From Schistocerca nitens (taxonomy: Eukaryota > Arthropoda > Insecta > Orthoptera > Acrididae), in contig NC_064623.1 in the NCBI RefSeq assembly GCF_023898315.1, positions 15,761,140 through 15,825,139 on the forward strand: 64,000 nucleotides of DNA, given 5' to 3'. Positions 21,131 through 32,194 of this stretch are shown one piece after another. The notes beneath the pieces were generated by a model. It worked only from the letters and a program-made list of their open reading frames with translations. It searched no databases and was not told the origin of the DNA. The first letter of the stretch is position 1. Each line of letters starts with the position of its first letter. The position numbers and the translations under genes were made by a program.

Positions 21131-21449
21131 TCCATTATAATTATCCGGGCTGTTATGCCGTGGTCGGTTGACGAATTCTGTGTCGATTCCAAACGTTTCG
21201 TCTCCGACTGCGGGAGACATCTTCAAGGGGGTCCGTAGCTCAATGGAAGGTCCAACACACCCACTGGCTCGCTAGCGAGTGGGTGTGTTGGACCTTCCAT
21301 TGACCTACGGACCCCCTTGAAGATGTCTCCCGTAGTCGGAGACAAAACGTTTGGAATCGACACAGAATTCGTCAACCGACCACGGCATAACAGCCCGGAT
21401 AATTATAATGGACATGATATTTCCGGCCGTGAAAGTCTACATTTTCGTA
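21131..21449 (+). mobile_element. Palindromic element P1 with 12-bp TSD
   Basis: Inverted arms of about 135-140 bases meet near 21270 at CTGGCTCGCTAGCGAGTGGG. The right arm has an extra tail containing TTTCCGGCCGTGAAAGTCT. The duplication ATTATGCTGATG flanks it (21119-21130 and 21450-21461). There is no coding capacity. The arm contains GAAGATGTCTCCC and GACAAAACGTT, also present in P2. Confidence 0.75.
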
Positions 21450-22239
21450 TTATGCTGATGAACATATTTACAGAATTGCACATGTGCTTTGACCATGAGA
21501 ATTCACTATGGAGTGAAGCTGCAGTCGGAGCCTGTAGACGCCGTGGCATGAAATTAAAGAGGGACTGGATATGCTGCCGGGGAAACACACTGCTTCCCAG
21601 TTTGTAGGCTCGTCCACAGGTCACTGACAGTGGTTGTAGGAGGACCAGGATGAACAAGGTGCTGACTGAGCATACCCCAGACATTTTTGATGGGAGACTT
21701 GTCAGACGGACGTGCAGCTCAGGGAAGCAGTGGTAAACGTTGACCTTCGAAGATGGCTTGTACATTTCTCGTCACATATGCCACGCATTGTCCTGCTGAA
21801 ATATGGCACGCAGTGGGACAGTGCATCAAGCTCTAAAACGCCCCTGATGTACCAGTTGATGTTCAGATACGTAGGAGACGAGTTCACGTACTGTTGCCAA
21901 TGACACCACAAACCATCGCACTCGGCGTCTGTCAATTATGCCGCTCAGCAATTCAGTATGCCCTATCATGTTCGCCACGCTACTTTCAGACAAGCACGCG
22001 ACCATAACTGTAGGACAAACTGAAGAGAGTGTCGTCCGAAAACAGTACCTTTCGCCACTCAGCACGCCAGTGATTCTGTTCGTCTGCCTATTGGAGTCTG
22101 AGGCGCTGGTGGTTTCTGGTCAGTGGAAGCCGACGCAATGCCAAGCGTGCTAATGGTCCAGTCCGCAGCGGACAATGTTGAGCTCTCGACGCAGACATGT
22201 GCACACTCGTTGCAGTGCTGCATCATCGAGTCAACACTG

Positions 22240-22526
22240 ATACTAAAATGTAGACTTTCACGACCTGAAATGTCATGCCCATTACAATTATCCGGGCTGT
22301 TATGCCGTGGTCGGTTGGCGAATTCTTTGTCAAATCCCAACGTTTCGTCCCCGTCTGCGGGAGACATGTTCAAGGGGGTCTGCAGCAAGCCAGTGGGTGT
22401 GTTGGACCTTCCATCGAGCTACAGGCCCCCTTGAAGATGTCTCCCGAAGACGGGGACGAAACGTTGGAATTTGACAAAGAATTCACCAATCCACCACGGC
22501 ATAACAGCCCGGATAATTATAATGGA
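22240..22526 (-). mobile_element. Palindromic element P2, same family, opposite orientation
   Basis: The arm sequence matches P1 (CCCGGATAATTATAATGGAC, CACGGCATAACAGC, GATGTCTCCCG), but here the extra tail is on the left (TAGACTTTCACGACC). It is flanked by CGAGTCAACACTG at 22227-22239 and 22527-22539, a 13-bp duplication inside Tc1 N. Confidence 0.78.
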
Positions 22527-23009
22527 CGAGTCAACACTGCACAAATTGGCGAAAGTCCGTCACTGTGGACACAGAGGTCAAGTACACGTTCATTGCTGCG
22601 TACGACCCATTTCTATCCAGTGGTGTCACACTCGCTGAACTGTCGTAGCAGCATCCCCAGTTGAAGCCGCAGTGTCATGGTATGACAAACCCATTTCCCA
22701 GAGGCCACTTGTTCTGCCCCATCGGAACTCACTCACAGGATGATATTACACCTTTTGACGTCGACCAGGAAAACCGGGCACTTCTCGCACGTTTCCATTC
22801 CGTTCGATGGCTCTCCACTGACCAAGCCTGGCATAACACTGACATGTCCCGTCACACAAAAGAGGGCATTTCTGGCCTACATGCACACCATCTCTCTGTG
22901 ATCTTAACCAGCCTTCATGGGTGAAGTGGCCTATACATCCTCCGATTTTGGAGTGATTCATACAATTTCTTCTAGGTGCTCCAGTTTTCCCAAACACTTG
23001 TAATGTAGC

Positions 23010-23385
23010 TGCCCAAAATGTCCATTATCTTAGTTTTATGTTACAGCCACCAATAATAGCGCTCACACATTTCGTTAAGCACACGACTCCATTCCTGTTT
23101 ACGCTCGGCGATTTCTGCAGTGTCATGGAAAAACCGCATAATTACTAATGATTTCCTGTCCCTGACAAACGATACGTACATCTTCCCTCATTGGCTCTTC
23201 AATATGCGAATCAGTTACCAGTTATGACAATGGGCACATCTGCATTACACATTTCCTGTTTTACCAGTTGCTGCCATTGCTGTCAGCTGTTGGTGAAGTC
23301 AGTATTTACTTAGCACAGGTCAACGCACTTTATGACCTGCTCAAAGGTCCCAGAAATGAGTTACTGCATAGCATCAACTCTCTGC
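23010..23385. other. Unassigned intron 2 stretch
   Basis: Only short frames are found. No repeat end or gene motif is recognised. Confidence 0.45.
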
Positions 23386-24458
23386 AGGGTGAAAAGTATT
23401 TAAACCGACAAACTCTGGGAGGTTGTAGGGGACATCAAAACAAATATTTTCCCCTAATGTCATTTTTTTTGTATGAGGAGTAGTTAAACCGGTAGAGGAA
23501 GATTTCTCTGGCGGCAAATTAATTAAACCAACAAACGCTTTTCCATTTTTTATGACCAAGAGACAACACATTAACACAATCCAATTTCAATTACAGTAGA
23601 TTTTCAAATATGCCTCCAAACAAAGGTTACACCGTCGGATCATGTTCTGACACGGGCAAAAACCCCAGGAGTATCCTCAATTGTTCCTGCTGCTGCTACT
23701 ATCCGGGCAACCAGACCCTCTTCTGATGCAACAGGAGTTCCGTAAACAAGGTTGCGCCTCTCTCCCCATACAAAAAAGTCCAGAGGGGACATATCTGGGG
23801 ATCGAGTAGGCCATGGTACACCTCTGCCAATCCACATTTCTGGGAACCGTCGGTCCAGGAATCGACGCACACGACGACTGAAAAGTGCCGGCGCCCAGTC
23901 ATGTTGGAACCACATGCGTTGTCTTGTAGGGAGCGGGTAGTTGATAAACCCGCTGTGCAGCTCGTCCGTTGTGGTGCGCTACGTAGTACGCACCAACCAT
24001 ATCATTGTACTCACTCCAGGTGTATCGTTCCATTAGTAAACAGAGACAATGCACTACTACACTGGTGGAATGCAGTTGCCTACAACTGAAGATCGTAATA
24101 CGGCCTCTAACAACTGAAGAGCGTAATACAGCCTCCACCGGTTTAAATAATACTCATAGGAAAAAATGACAATAGGGAAAAATATTTGTTTAGATGTCCC
24201 CTACAACCTCCCAGAGTTTGTCGGTTTAAATACTTTTCGCCGGCTGAAGTGGCCGTGCGGTTAAAGGCGCTGCAGTCTGGAACCGCAAGACCGCTACGGT
24301 CGCAGGTTCGAATCCTGCCTCGGGCATGGATGTTTGTGATGTCCTTAGGTTAGTTAGGTTTAACTAGTTCTAAGTTCTAGGGGACTAATGACCTCAGCAG
24401 TTGAGTCCCATAGTGCTCAGAGCCATTTGAACCATTTTAAATACTTTTCATCCTGTAG
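23386..24458 (-). mobile_element. Mariner-like element E, internal deletion derivative
   Basis: Inverted ends of about 75 bases (GTATTTAAACCGACAAACTC at 23397; the mirror ends near 24458) surround a shortened minus-strand transposase. The N-terminal YTWSEYNDMVGAYYVAHHNG (about 24040-24100) runs almost directly into the C-terminal WFQHDWAPALFSRRVRRFL and RSPDMSPLDFFVWGE (23640-23915). The first catalytic D and the central third are missing. 39 residues lie between the remaining two D residues. A SINE (24239-24435) sits in the right TIR. It would need transposase from elsewhere. Confidence 0.78.
24239..24435 (+). mobile_element. Main-family SINE, variant head (+), 14-bp TSD
   Basis: The head is GTGGCCGTGCGGTTAAAGGC and the B box is GGTTCGAATCC. 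It is flanked by TTTAAATACTTTTC at 24225-24238 and 24436-24449, within the TIR of element E. Confidence 0.93.
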
Positions 24459-24595
24459 ATCGTGTGCCATCACATTCCTTGTGCAAACCTTTCGGTGATC
24501 TTGCAGATAAATATTTCGAGCAGTTTCTGTCAAAAACCAAGTTAAAGGAGACTATAGTCTTTGAAAGATATTTTTATTGCATTTTTCATCCTTTT

Positions 24596-27330
24596 AGACT
24601 CACTACATCTACATCTACATGATTACTCTGCAATTCTCACGTACGTTCCTGGCAGAAAGTTCATCAAGCCATCTTCAGACTATTTCTCTTCCATTCTACT
24701 CTCTAACAGCGCACGGGAGAAACGAATACTTAGACCTTTCCGTGCAAGCATTGATTTGTTTTATTTTATTACAGTGGTCATTCCTCCATGTATAGGTGGG
24801 TGTCAACAAAATGTTTTCGCACCCGGAGGAGAATGTTGAGGACTGAAATTTGGTGTAAATATCTAGCCACAACAAAAAACTCCAAATCGCATATCATATC
24901 GTGACAGTCTCTCCCCCCTGTTTCGCGATAGTAAAAACGAGCTACCGTTCTTTGAACTTAATCGACGCATTCCGTCAACCATATCTGGTAAGGTTCCCAC
25001 ATCGCAGAGCAATTCGCTGTCAGTCTCTTTAGTGGAACGGTTGCCTCTTTTAAGTGTTCTGCCAATAAAATGAAGACTTTGGCTTGCCTTCCTAGCAACA
25101 TTATCTATGCGATCGTTTCAATGTATGTCGTTGGTAATTGTAATTCCTAGGTATTTAGCTGAACTGACAACCTTTAGCTCTATTTGATTTCTCGTGTAAC
25201 GGAAATTTAACGGATTTCTTTTAGTACTCACGTGGATGGCCTCGCATTTTTCCTTATTTCAGGTCAATTGATAGTTTTCGCGTCATACAGATATCTCGTC
25301 TAAATAATTTCGCAATTGGTTTTGATCTTCTGATGACTTTACTAAGCGGTAAATGACAGCACCATCTGCAAACTGCATAAGACGGCTGCTCAGCTTGTCT
25401 CTTGAATCTTCTATATAGATTAGGAACAGCAGAGACCTGTAACACTTTCTTGCGGAACGCCAGATATCACTCCTGTTTTACTCGAATACTTTCCGTCAAG
25501 TACTACGAACTGTAACCTTTCTGATAAGAAATAACGAATGCTCTCGTGCATCTGAGACGATACTCCACAGGCACTCAAGTTGATTAGAAGTCTGTTGTAA
25601 GAAACGGTGTCAAAAGTCTTCTGGAAAGTCAGAAATATGGAATGAATTTGCGATCGCCTGTCGGCAGCACTCATTACTTCGTGAGAATAAAGCTCCAGCT
25701 GTATTTCACAAGAACGACATTTTCTGTGCTGACCGTGTGTAAACAGATCGTTCTCCTTGAGGTAATTGACAATATTGGACACAGTATATGTTCCGAAACT
25801 GTGCTGCAAAACGTCTTTAGTGATGTGAAACTGTTGTTCATCGGACTATTCTTACATCCTTTGAGTAGTGATGAAACCTGTGCGACTTCTGGATACGTGC
25901 GTTTGCATACGATTGTCAAATACGGAGCTTCTATACATCAGCATACACTGAAAGGAATCTAACTAGTACACAATCTGGAACGGAATAGTTACCCTTATTA
26001 GATGACTTACGTTGTTTTGCTACAGGAAGGGTATCCACTTATAAGTTTCTCCTGTTGGCAGAAATTCTTGATTAGAATTCTGGAATATTTACTTCGCATT
26101 TGGCGTAGCAATTACTGAAAACCCTATTTACTAACTTCGCTTTAGTGGCACTGCCTTCCGTAACATTTCCATTGCTATCGTGCAGTGAAGATATTGACTA
26201 TGTCTCGCTGCTGAAAGAATTTTGAGACAGAGTTTTGTTGTGGAAAATATTGAAAGCATTCGATTGAAGTTCCCGCTAAATTTCGAGCTTCTGTAAAATT
26301 TCACATTCATGCAATCTTTTACATTTGGCATGACGTTTTCTGACTTGTTTTCTGTGTCATTAGGTCAGTTCCGTCTTTTATTAATTTATTTGGTGCAACT
26401 TTCTCCATTTCTATCGATGCTATTTCTTTGAATTTAAGCCGCATCTGGTCTACACTTTCATACGTGGATCGGAAGGAATGGGAACTGTCTCTTGGGAAGG
26501 CGCCAAGTGAATTTTTATCTGCTTTCTTAAACAGATATATTTTATGTTTATTTTTGGTGGGTTTGGATGTTACAGTATTCACTTTCGCTACAGCGACCTT
26601 CTGGTCACTAATCCCTCTATCCGTCATAGTCCACTCTATTTTTCTCGGGATTATTTGTTCAAAATAATTTTAGGAGAAAGCATTTAGTACGGTGTCGTAA
26701 GATGTGTTAAGCCGTCACCGACTGTAAACATATCGAGGGTAGATTGAAGTCACCAAAATGCATAATTTATGAGTGAAGTACGTACTGGAAATGAAACAAG
26801 TCTTCTTCGAACTGTTCAGCAGCTGTACCACCTGGGTCGGGAGGTCGATAAAAGGAGCCCATTATTAACGTATTCCCGTATAACCTCTGCACATACTAAC
26901 TGGTTCAATGGTTCAATGGCTCTGAGCACTAAGTTCTTAGGTAAGACTTAAGTTCTGAGGTCATTAGTCCCCTAGAACTTAGAACTACTTAAACCTAACT
27001 AACCTAAGGACATCACACACACCCATGCCCGAGGCAGGATTCGAACCTGCGACCGTAGCGGTCGCGCGGTTCCACACTGTAGCGCCTAGAACCTCTCGGC
27101 CACCCCGGCCGGCTGCACATACTAACTCACACGAACTATCTGCTTCCGTTTCGCTACAAGACAGACTGTAACAGCAACACACACTAAAGTACTCGTTTGA
27201 ATTAATGTTTGTATCCACGCACTAGTGTTAGCAACTTGCGTCTTATTTGGTAATGCGATAACATCAAGTTTTCTGCAAATGAGATGGCCTTAATCTCTGG
27301 CGTAAGGACCACTACTTCTGAAGAAGGTAT
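24596..27330 (-). mobile_element. Long CR1/Jockey-like LINE (family F), endonuclease to tail, decayed
   Basis: The 3' tail (CTACAT)n lies at 24603. The minus strand carries RT pieces: QFADGAVIYRLVKSSED (FADD altered to FADG), ISGVPQESVTGLCC (25430-25480), FLTFQKTFDTVSYNRLL and a linker at 26319-26627. Upstream, an APE endonuclease piece reads FYRPPDPGGTAAEQFEEDLF and HFGDFNLPSI (about 26690-26880), and beyond the SINE NINSNEYFSV and SETEADSSCELVCA. It is the most complete LINE-F copy here but is full of stops. It fills the 3' part of host intron 2. Confidence 0.78.
26902..27113 (-). mobile_element. Main-family SINE (-) inside the LINE, 14-bp TSD
   Basis: The SINE is flanked by TGCACATACTAACT at 26888-26901 and 27114-27127. 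It has a small internal duplication around CTAAGTTCTTAGG/TTAAGTTCTGAGG. Confidence 0.93.
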
Positions 27331-27813
27331 TTTTACAAACATCGAAACTTAGGTCAAGGGCTAGTCAACCTTTGTTTGCAACTGTTTGGTTGATTTCTCA
27401 ACCAGTAACTCAGGGACTTCGGGAATTTTTTCCATCAGATTAGAAAACCTTATTCAGACACCTCCCACGGCTTGCAATAGCTCTTACTGAGTTTTAGTGT
27501 CTAGGCAGAAGATTCAGTGCTCTGGTAACTGTGCCCGCATTACTGCATCATAAAGTTCGGCCCCTTCTTCTATCACACTTGAAGGCAGTTCCCTCTCATT
27601 GCAGAGGTGTTCGATGTAATTCTTCTTATCTATCTGCGCTTTTCATACAATCAACACAGATTACCCGTCTACACGCCATGCTCATACTGTTTTCTGTTCT
27701 GCATTTGCATTTAATCTTCATTTTGGCCAGATTTTCTTTATGATTATCTCTTCTCGACTTTCTTTATTTTGGTATTACAGTAGCCCGTTACACTTGGAAC
27801 TTGTCGTCCACAG
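27331..27813. other. End of intron 2 before exon 3
   Basis: Nothing repeat-like is certain. The last 60 bases contain a T-rich tract and the acceptor. The branch point is not assignable by eye. Confidence 0.5.
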
Positions 27814-27956
27814 GTCACCACGGACTGGAGCTGGGAGGTGGTCTTCTCCAGCACGATGGAGGCCTGGGCTTGGCAGCCATCGGCGGCGGACACGACTTTG
27901 GAGGATACCTGGAAGGCGGCTTCGACGGCGGCTACGGAGGCGGTCTCCACCACTAA
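27814..27956 (+). CDS. Exon 3 (terminal) of secreted glycine/histidine-rich protein
   Basis: The acceptor CCACAG ends at 27813. The exon completes the split Gly codon and adds 46 residues before TAA at 27954-27956. The whole protein is 115 residues: about 35 Gly (30 percent) and 12 His. The C-terminus carries a loose repeat of aromatic or acidic residues with GG pairs (HDFGGYLEGGFDGGYGGG) and ends in LHH. Low-complexity Gly-rich C-termini are usual in insect cuticle, silk-like and some antimicrobial proteins; I cannot place it in a named family. Intron 2 (18387-27813, 9,427 bases) is full of mobile elements. Phase agreement at both junctions is the strongest evidence that the three exons are one gene. 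Confidence 0.84.
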
Positions 27957-28377
27957 CCCTTTCACACTCTAGCCCTCCATCACTAGACATCAACTACCCT
28001 CACCAACACATATTCCCAGCCCTCGACTGCCAGTTGCGCACTTCTGTGATCAACATCGTCACCACACGATTCATCTTCCATCCACATCCAAACTTCTATT
28101 CACGTTCATGATTCATCAACATGAGCGACACGGCCTTCTCTCATCACATGCCAGCACTAAACATTCATTTCGCCTTCAATTGTTCATTACATCCGACGTG
28201 TCTCGGCTGCACAGTGCCAAGAACGTACACCTCTCCCATCTCGTGTAGTCAGCAAACTCATGGTTAAGCCACTCGAACATCAACGTATTCACCAGCTGGC
28301 TTCAATTCCATAACTGGTGTGAGGATGCAGGAAAACAGTATTATCATTTTGTAATGAAGATTTGTAGAAAAAATAGT

Positions 28378-28383
28378 AATAAA
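28378..28383 (+). terminator. Polyadenylation signal of the G/H-rich gene
   Basis: An AATAAA lies 422 bases after the stop codon, followed by a T/G-rich stretch (about 28390-28425). The 3' UTR would span 27957 to about 28400. A 275-base repeat begins just after it. Confidence 0.65.
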
Positions 28384-28414
28384 AATCTTTTATGTCCAGA
28401 GTTGAATTGTTTAT

Positions 28415-28689
28415 CTGTGAATTTCCACTGCGTCCCATAGCCCTATCACTTCTTATCCCATACACCACTTAAAGCACTATCAGGGATCCACAGGAGACTC
28501 ACAAATTAAAACCAGTAAATAAACAGGTACTTACGTTGTTTAGTACTGCTGAAATCGCTCTTCATTGAGTAGAAAGGTAAATAACTAACTCCCATTTCCA
28601 CAGTTTCGCAGGATACACTTCGAAACGTAACTTGTTTGGACTACTTAATTGACTGAGAATGTTGGCAACATTTGGTGTACTAACAACAT
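28415..28689. repeat. Left copy of a 275-bp direct repeat
   Basis: It matches 30757-31031 at roughly 90 percent by eye; shared words include ACAGGAGACTCACAAATTAA and GTAGAAAGGTAAATAACTAA. The two copies directly bracket an RTE LINE. The left copy begins just past the host gene's polyadenylation signal. Confidence 0.85.
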
Positions 28690-30750
28690 TTCACAGAGAG
28701 CATAAAGGAACAATTGACAGGAGTGGGGGAAAGAAATACAGTAGAAGAAGAATGGGTAGCTTTGAGAGATAAAGTAGTGAAGGCAGCAGAGGATCAAGTA
28801 GGTAAAAAGGCGAGGGCTAGTAGAAATCCTTGGGTAACAGAAGAAATATTGAATTTAATTGATGAAAGGAGAAAATATAAAATGCAGGAAATGAAACAGG
28901 CAAAAAGGAATACAAACGTCTCAAAAATGAGATCCACAGGAGGTGCAAAATGGCTAAGCAGGGATGGCTAGAGGACAAATGTAAGGATGTAGAGGCTTAT
29001 CTCACTAGGGCTAAGATAGATACTGCCTACAGCAAAATTAAAGAGACCTTTGGAGAAAGGAGAACCACTTGCATGAATATCAAGAGCTTTGATGTAAACA
29101 CAGTTCTAAGCAAAGAAGGGAAAGCAGAAAGGTGGAAGGAGTATATAGAGGCTCTATACATGGGCGATGTACTAGAGGAGAGTATTATGGAAATGGAAGA
29201 GGATGTAGATGAAGATGAAATGGGAGATAAGATACTGCGTGAAGAGTTTGAGAGAGCACTGAAAGACCTGAGTCGAAACAAGGCCCCGGGAGTAGACAAC
29301 ATTCCATTAGAACTACTGACGGCCTTGGGAGAGCCAGTCCTGACAGAACTCTACCATTAGGTGAGCAAGATGTATAAGACAGGCGAAATACCCTCAGACT
29401 TCAAGAATAATATAATAATTTCAGTCCCAAAGAAAGCAGGTGTTGACAGATGTGAAAATTACCGAGCAATCAGTTTAACAAATCACGGATGCAAAATACT
29501 AACGCGAATTATTTACAGACGAATGGAAAAACTGGTAGAAGCCGACCTGGGGGAAGATCAGTTTGGATTGCGTAGAAATATTCGAACATGTGAGGCAATA
29601 CTGACCTTACAACTTAACTTAGAAAACAGATTTAGGAAAGGCAAACCTACATTTCTAGCATTTGTAGACTTAGAGAAAGCTTTTGACAATGTTGACTGGA
29701 ATACTCCCTTTCAAATTCTCAAGGTGGCATGTGTAAAATACAACGAACGAAAGGCTATTTACAATTTGTACAGTAACCAGATGGCAGTTATAAGAGTCGA
29801 GGGACATGAAAGGGAAGCGATGGTTGGGAAGGGAGTGAGACAGGGTTGTAGCCTCTCCCCGATGTTATTCAATCTGTATATTGAGCAAGCAGTAAAGGAA
29901 ACAAAAGAAAAATTCGGAGTAGGTACTAAAATCCATGGAGAAGAAATAAAAACTTTGAGGTTCGCCGATGACATTGTAATTCTGTCAGAGACAGCAAAGG
30001 ACTTGGAAGAGCAGTTGAACAGAATGGATAGTGTCTTGAAAGGAGGATATAAGATGAACATCAACAAAAGCAAAACGAGGATAACGGAATGTAGTCGAAT
30101 CAAGTCGGGTGCTGCTGAGGGAATTAGATTAGGAAATGAGACACAAACTAGTAAAGGAGTTTTGTTATATGGGGAGCAAAATAACTGATGACGGTCGAAG
30201 TAGAGAGGATATAAAATGTAGACTGGCAATGGCAAGGAAAGCGTTTCTGAAGGAGAGAAATTTGTTAACATCGAGTATAGATTTAAGTGTCAGGAAGTCG
30301 TTTCTGAAAGTATTTGTGTGGAGTGTAGCCATGTATGGAAGTGAAACACGGACGATAAATAGTTTAGACAAGAAGAGAATAGAAGCTTTCGAAATGTGGT
30401 GCTACAGAAGAATGCTGAAGATTAGATGGGAAGATCACATAAGTAATGAGGAGGTACTGAATAGGATTGGGGAGAAGAGGAGTTTGTGGCACAACTTGAC
30501 CAGAAGAATGGATCGGTTGGTAGGACATGTTCTGAGACATCGAGGGATCACCAATTTAGTACTGGACGACAGTGTTGAGGGTAAAAATCGTAGAGGGAGA
30601 CCAAGAGGTGAATACACTAAGCAGATTCAGAAGGATGTAGGTTGCAGTAGGTACTGGGAGATGAAGAAGCTTGCACAGGATAGAGTAGCATGGAGAGCTG
30701 CATCAAACCAGTGTCAGGACTGAAGACCACAACAACAAACAACAATCACT
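28690..30750 (+). mobile_element. RTE-type LINE copy C2
   Basis: Frames in order: 28714-28971 and 28950-29360 (linker: VNTVLSKEGKAERWKEYIEA, LSRNKAPGVDNIPLELL), ended by TAG at 29358. Then 29361-30188 carries the RT palm: AISLTNHGCKILTRIIYRRM, FVDLEKAFDNVDWN, GVRQGCSLSPMLFNLYIEQA and LRFADDIVIL. A 2-base loss near 30146 shifts to 30136-30723, with GSKITDDGRSREDIKCR, SEDxxx-type thumb motifs, NRRGRPRGEYTKQIQKD and WRAASNQ. The tail is (ACA)n. There is no endonuclease domain, so it is 5' truncated. Inactive. Confidence 0.92.
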
Positions 30751-30756
30751 CCTGTC

Positions 30757-31031
30757 ACCTGAACTTCCACTGCGTCCCACAGCCCCATCACTTCTTATCC
30801 CACACACAACCTAAGGCACTGTCAGGGATTCACAGGAGACTCACAAATTAAAACCAGTAAATAAACAAGGACTTAAGTTGTTTAGTACTACTATAATTGC
30901 TCTTCATTGTGTAGAAAGGTAAATAACTAACTTCCATTTCCACGGTTTCGCAGGATACAGTTTGAATGGTAACTTGTTTGGACTATTTAATTGACTGATA
31001 ATGTTGGCAAAATTTCGTGTACTAACAACAT
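30757..31031. repeat. Right copy of the 275-bp direct repeat
   Basis: It starts immediately after the LINE tail and ends with GTGTACTAACAACAT, the same word that abuts the LINE 5' end on the left. Confidence 0.85.
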
Positions 31032-31075
31032 CTATTTTACTAAACAAGTTATAGAATGTATTCCCTAAACAACTT

Positions 31076-31390
31076 ACAAAAGGGTAGAAGGCAAAACTGT
31101 ACAGGTTGCACAGAACAAATATTTGGGGAGCATGGTAACTAATAAACGGACGAGTGAAAAAGAAATAACAACACCTGCAATGGAAACGGTAGGTTTAAAA
31201 AAATGAGTTAGCGGAAAGAGTGAAGGAACGAAGGTTTGCCTGGTTAAGAAAAAAAAAGCAGACTGGGTGGGACATACACCGCGAGCAAATGGAATTTCGA
31301 CGGAAAGTAGCGATGATACAATGGAAGGACAGAAGAAAATACGAAGGTGAAGAATAAAACTTGTAGATGAAGTGAAAAGATGAAAATGCC
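31076..31390 (+). pseudogene. RTE-like LINE 3' fragment
   Basis: The frame reads YLGSMVTNKRTSEKEI, the YLG box of RTE-type RTs, then a decayed C-terminus (EGQKKIRR, LVDEVKR in shifted frames). It differs from C1-C3. Confidence 0.6.
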
Positions 31391-31392
31391 AG

Positions 31393-31990
31393 ACTACATC
31401 TACATTTGTACATCTACATGATTACTCTGCAGTTCACAGTTGAGTGCCTGGCAGAGTTTTCGAACTACTTCTCCACTAGAATGAGATTTTCACTCTGCAG
31501 CGGAGTGTGCGCTGATATGAAACTTCCTGGCAGATTAAAACTGTGTGCCCGACCGAGACTCGAACTCGGGACCTTTGCCTTTCGCGGGCAAGCGCTCTAC
31601 CAACTGAGCTACTTCTCCACCGTCCCACACTCGATCAGCGCGCGGGAAAAGTGAACACTTAAAGCTGTCAGTGCGAACTTTGATTTCTCTTATTTTATGC
31701 TCATTTTATGATGATGATCATTTCTCCCTATGTAGGCGGGCGCCAACAAAATATTTTGACACTCTGTAGAGAAAGTTGCTGATTGACATTTTTTGACAAA
31801 GTCGTGCCACAACGAAAAACGCCTTTGTTTTAATGACTGCCATCCCAGTTCGTGTATCACAATCAGTGGCACTCTCTCGGCTATTTCATGATTATACAAC
31901 ACGAGCAGCCCTTCTCTAAATATCCAGAGGTCTTCCATCAATCTGATGCGGATCTGATGAAGCGGTCAGCGAGCAAAGGAATCACATCCG
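31393..31990 (-). mobile_element. LINE 3' tail fragment with a nested SINE
   Basis: It opens with (CTACAT)n and GATTACTCTGCAGTTCACAG, the tail seen at 24603. After the SINE it continues with the (minus) C-terminal region of the LINE, GRNDHHHKMSIK and upstream, decayed by stops. Its right limit is approximate. Confidence 0.6.
31477..31608 (-). mobile_element. tRNA-derived SINE (GTAGCTCAGTTGG type, -), 12-bp TSD
   Basis: The reverse form of the 11748 element. B box GAGTTCGAGTCTC; tail AGAGTGAAAATCTCATTCT. It is flanked by CTACTTCTCCAC at 31465-31476 and 31609-31620. Confidence 0.88.
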
Positions 31991-32194
31991 GACACCAATA
32001 GCGTCAGGAACCTGACGATAGGCCGAACATCTTATAACGCTGCTGATGATGGTAGTAATTCTTGCAGCTGCCCATTAAATCATTAAATATACACTTCGAA
32101 CAACAGGGTATGGAGAAAACTGGTAGAGCAGCACATCCCTGAGATAGAAAATGCGTGCCGCCTATAGGGTCAGAGCCATTTGAACCATTTTTTA

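Larger units (their letters stand above)
21046..23009 (-). mobile_element. Decayed Tc1 element N holding two palindromic elements
   Basis: The left end CACTACCGTTCATGAAAATC follows TA. The right end is weaker (around 22985-23009). Minus-strand remnants include FQQDNAWHM (about 21775-21800) and SPIKNVWGMLSQHLV (about 21650-21700), the second D and E regions of a Tc1 transposase, with many frame breaks. Palindromic insertions at 21131-21449 and 22240-22526 account for much of its length. Confidence 0.65.

Noticed and set aside
21317-21360. Hammerhead ribozyme in palindromes P1/P2 (GAAGATG ... GACGAAACG)
   Set aside because: The core resembles CUGANGA...GAAA, but the first C is a U and stems I and III cannot be drawn convincingly; similar words near 6676 and 32810 have pairings that do not fit a hammerhead.
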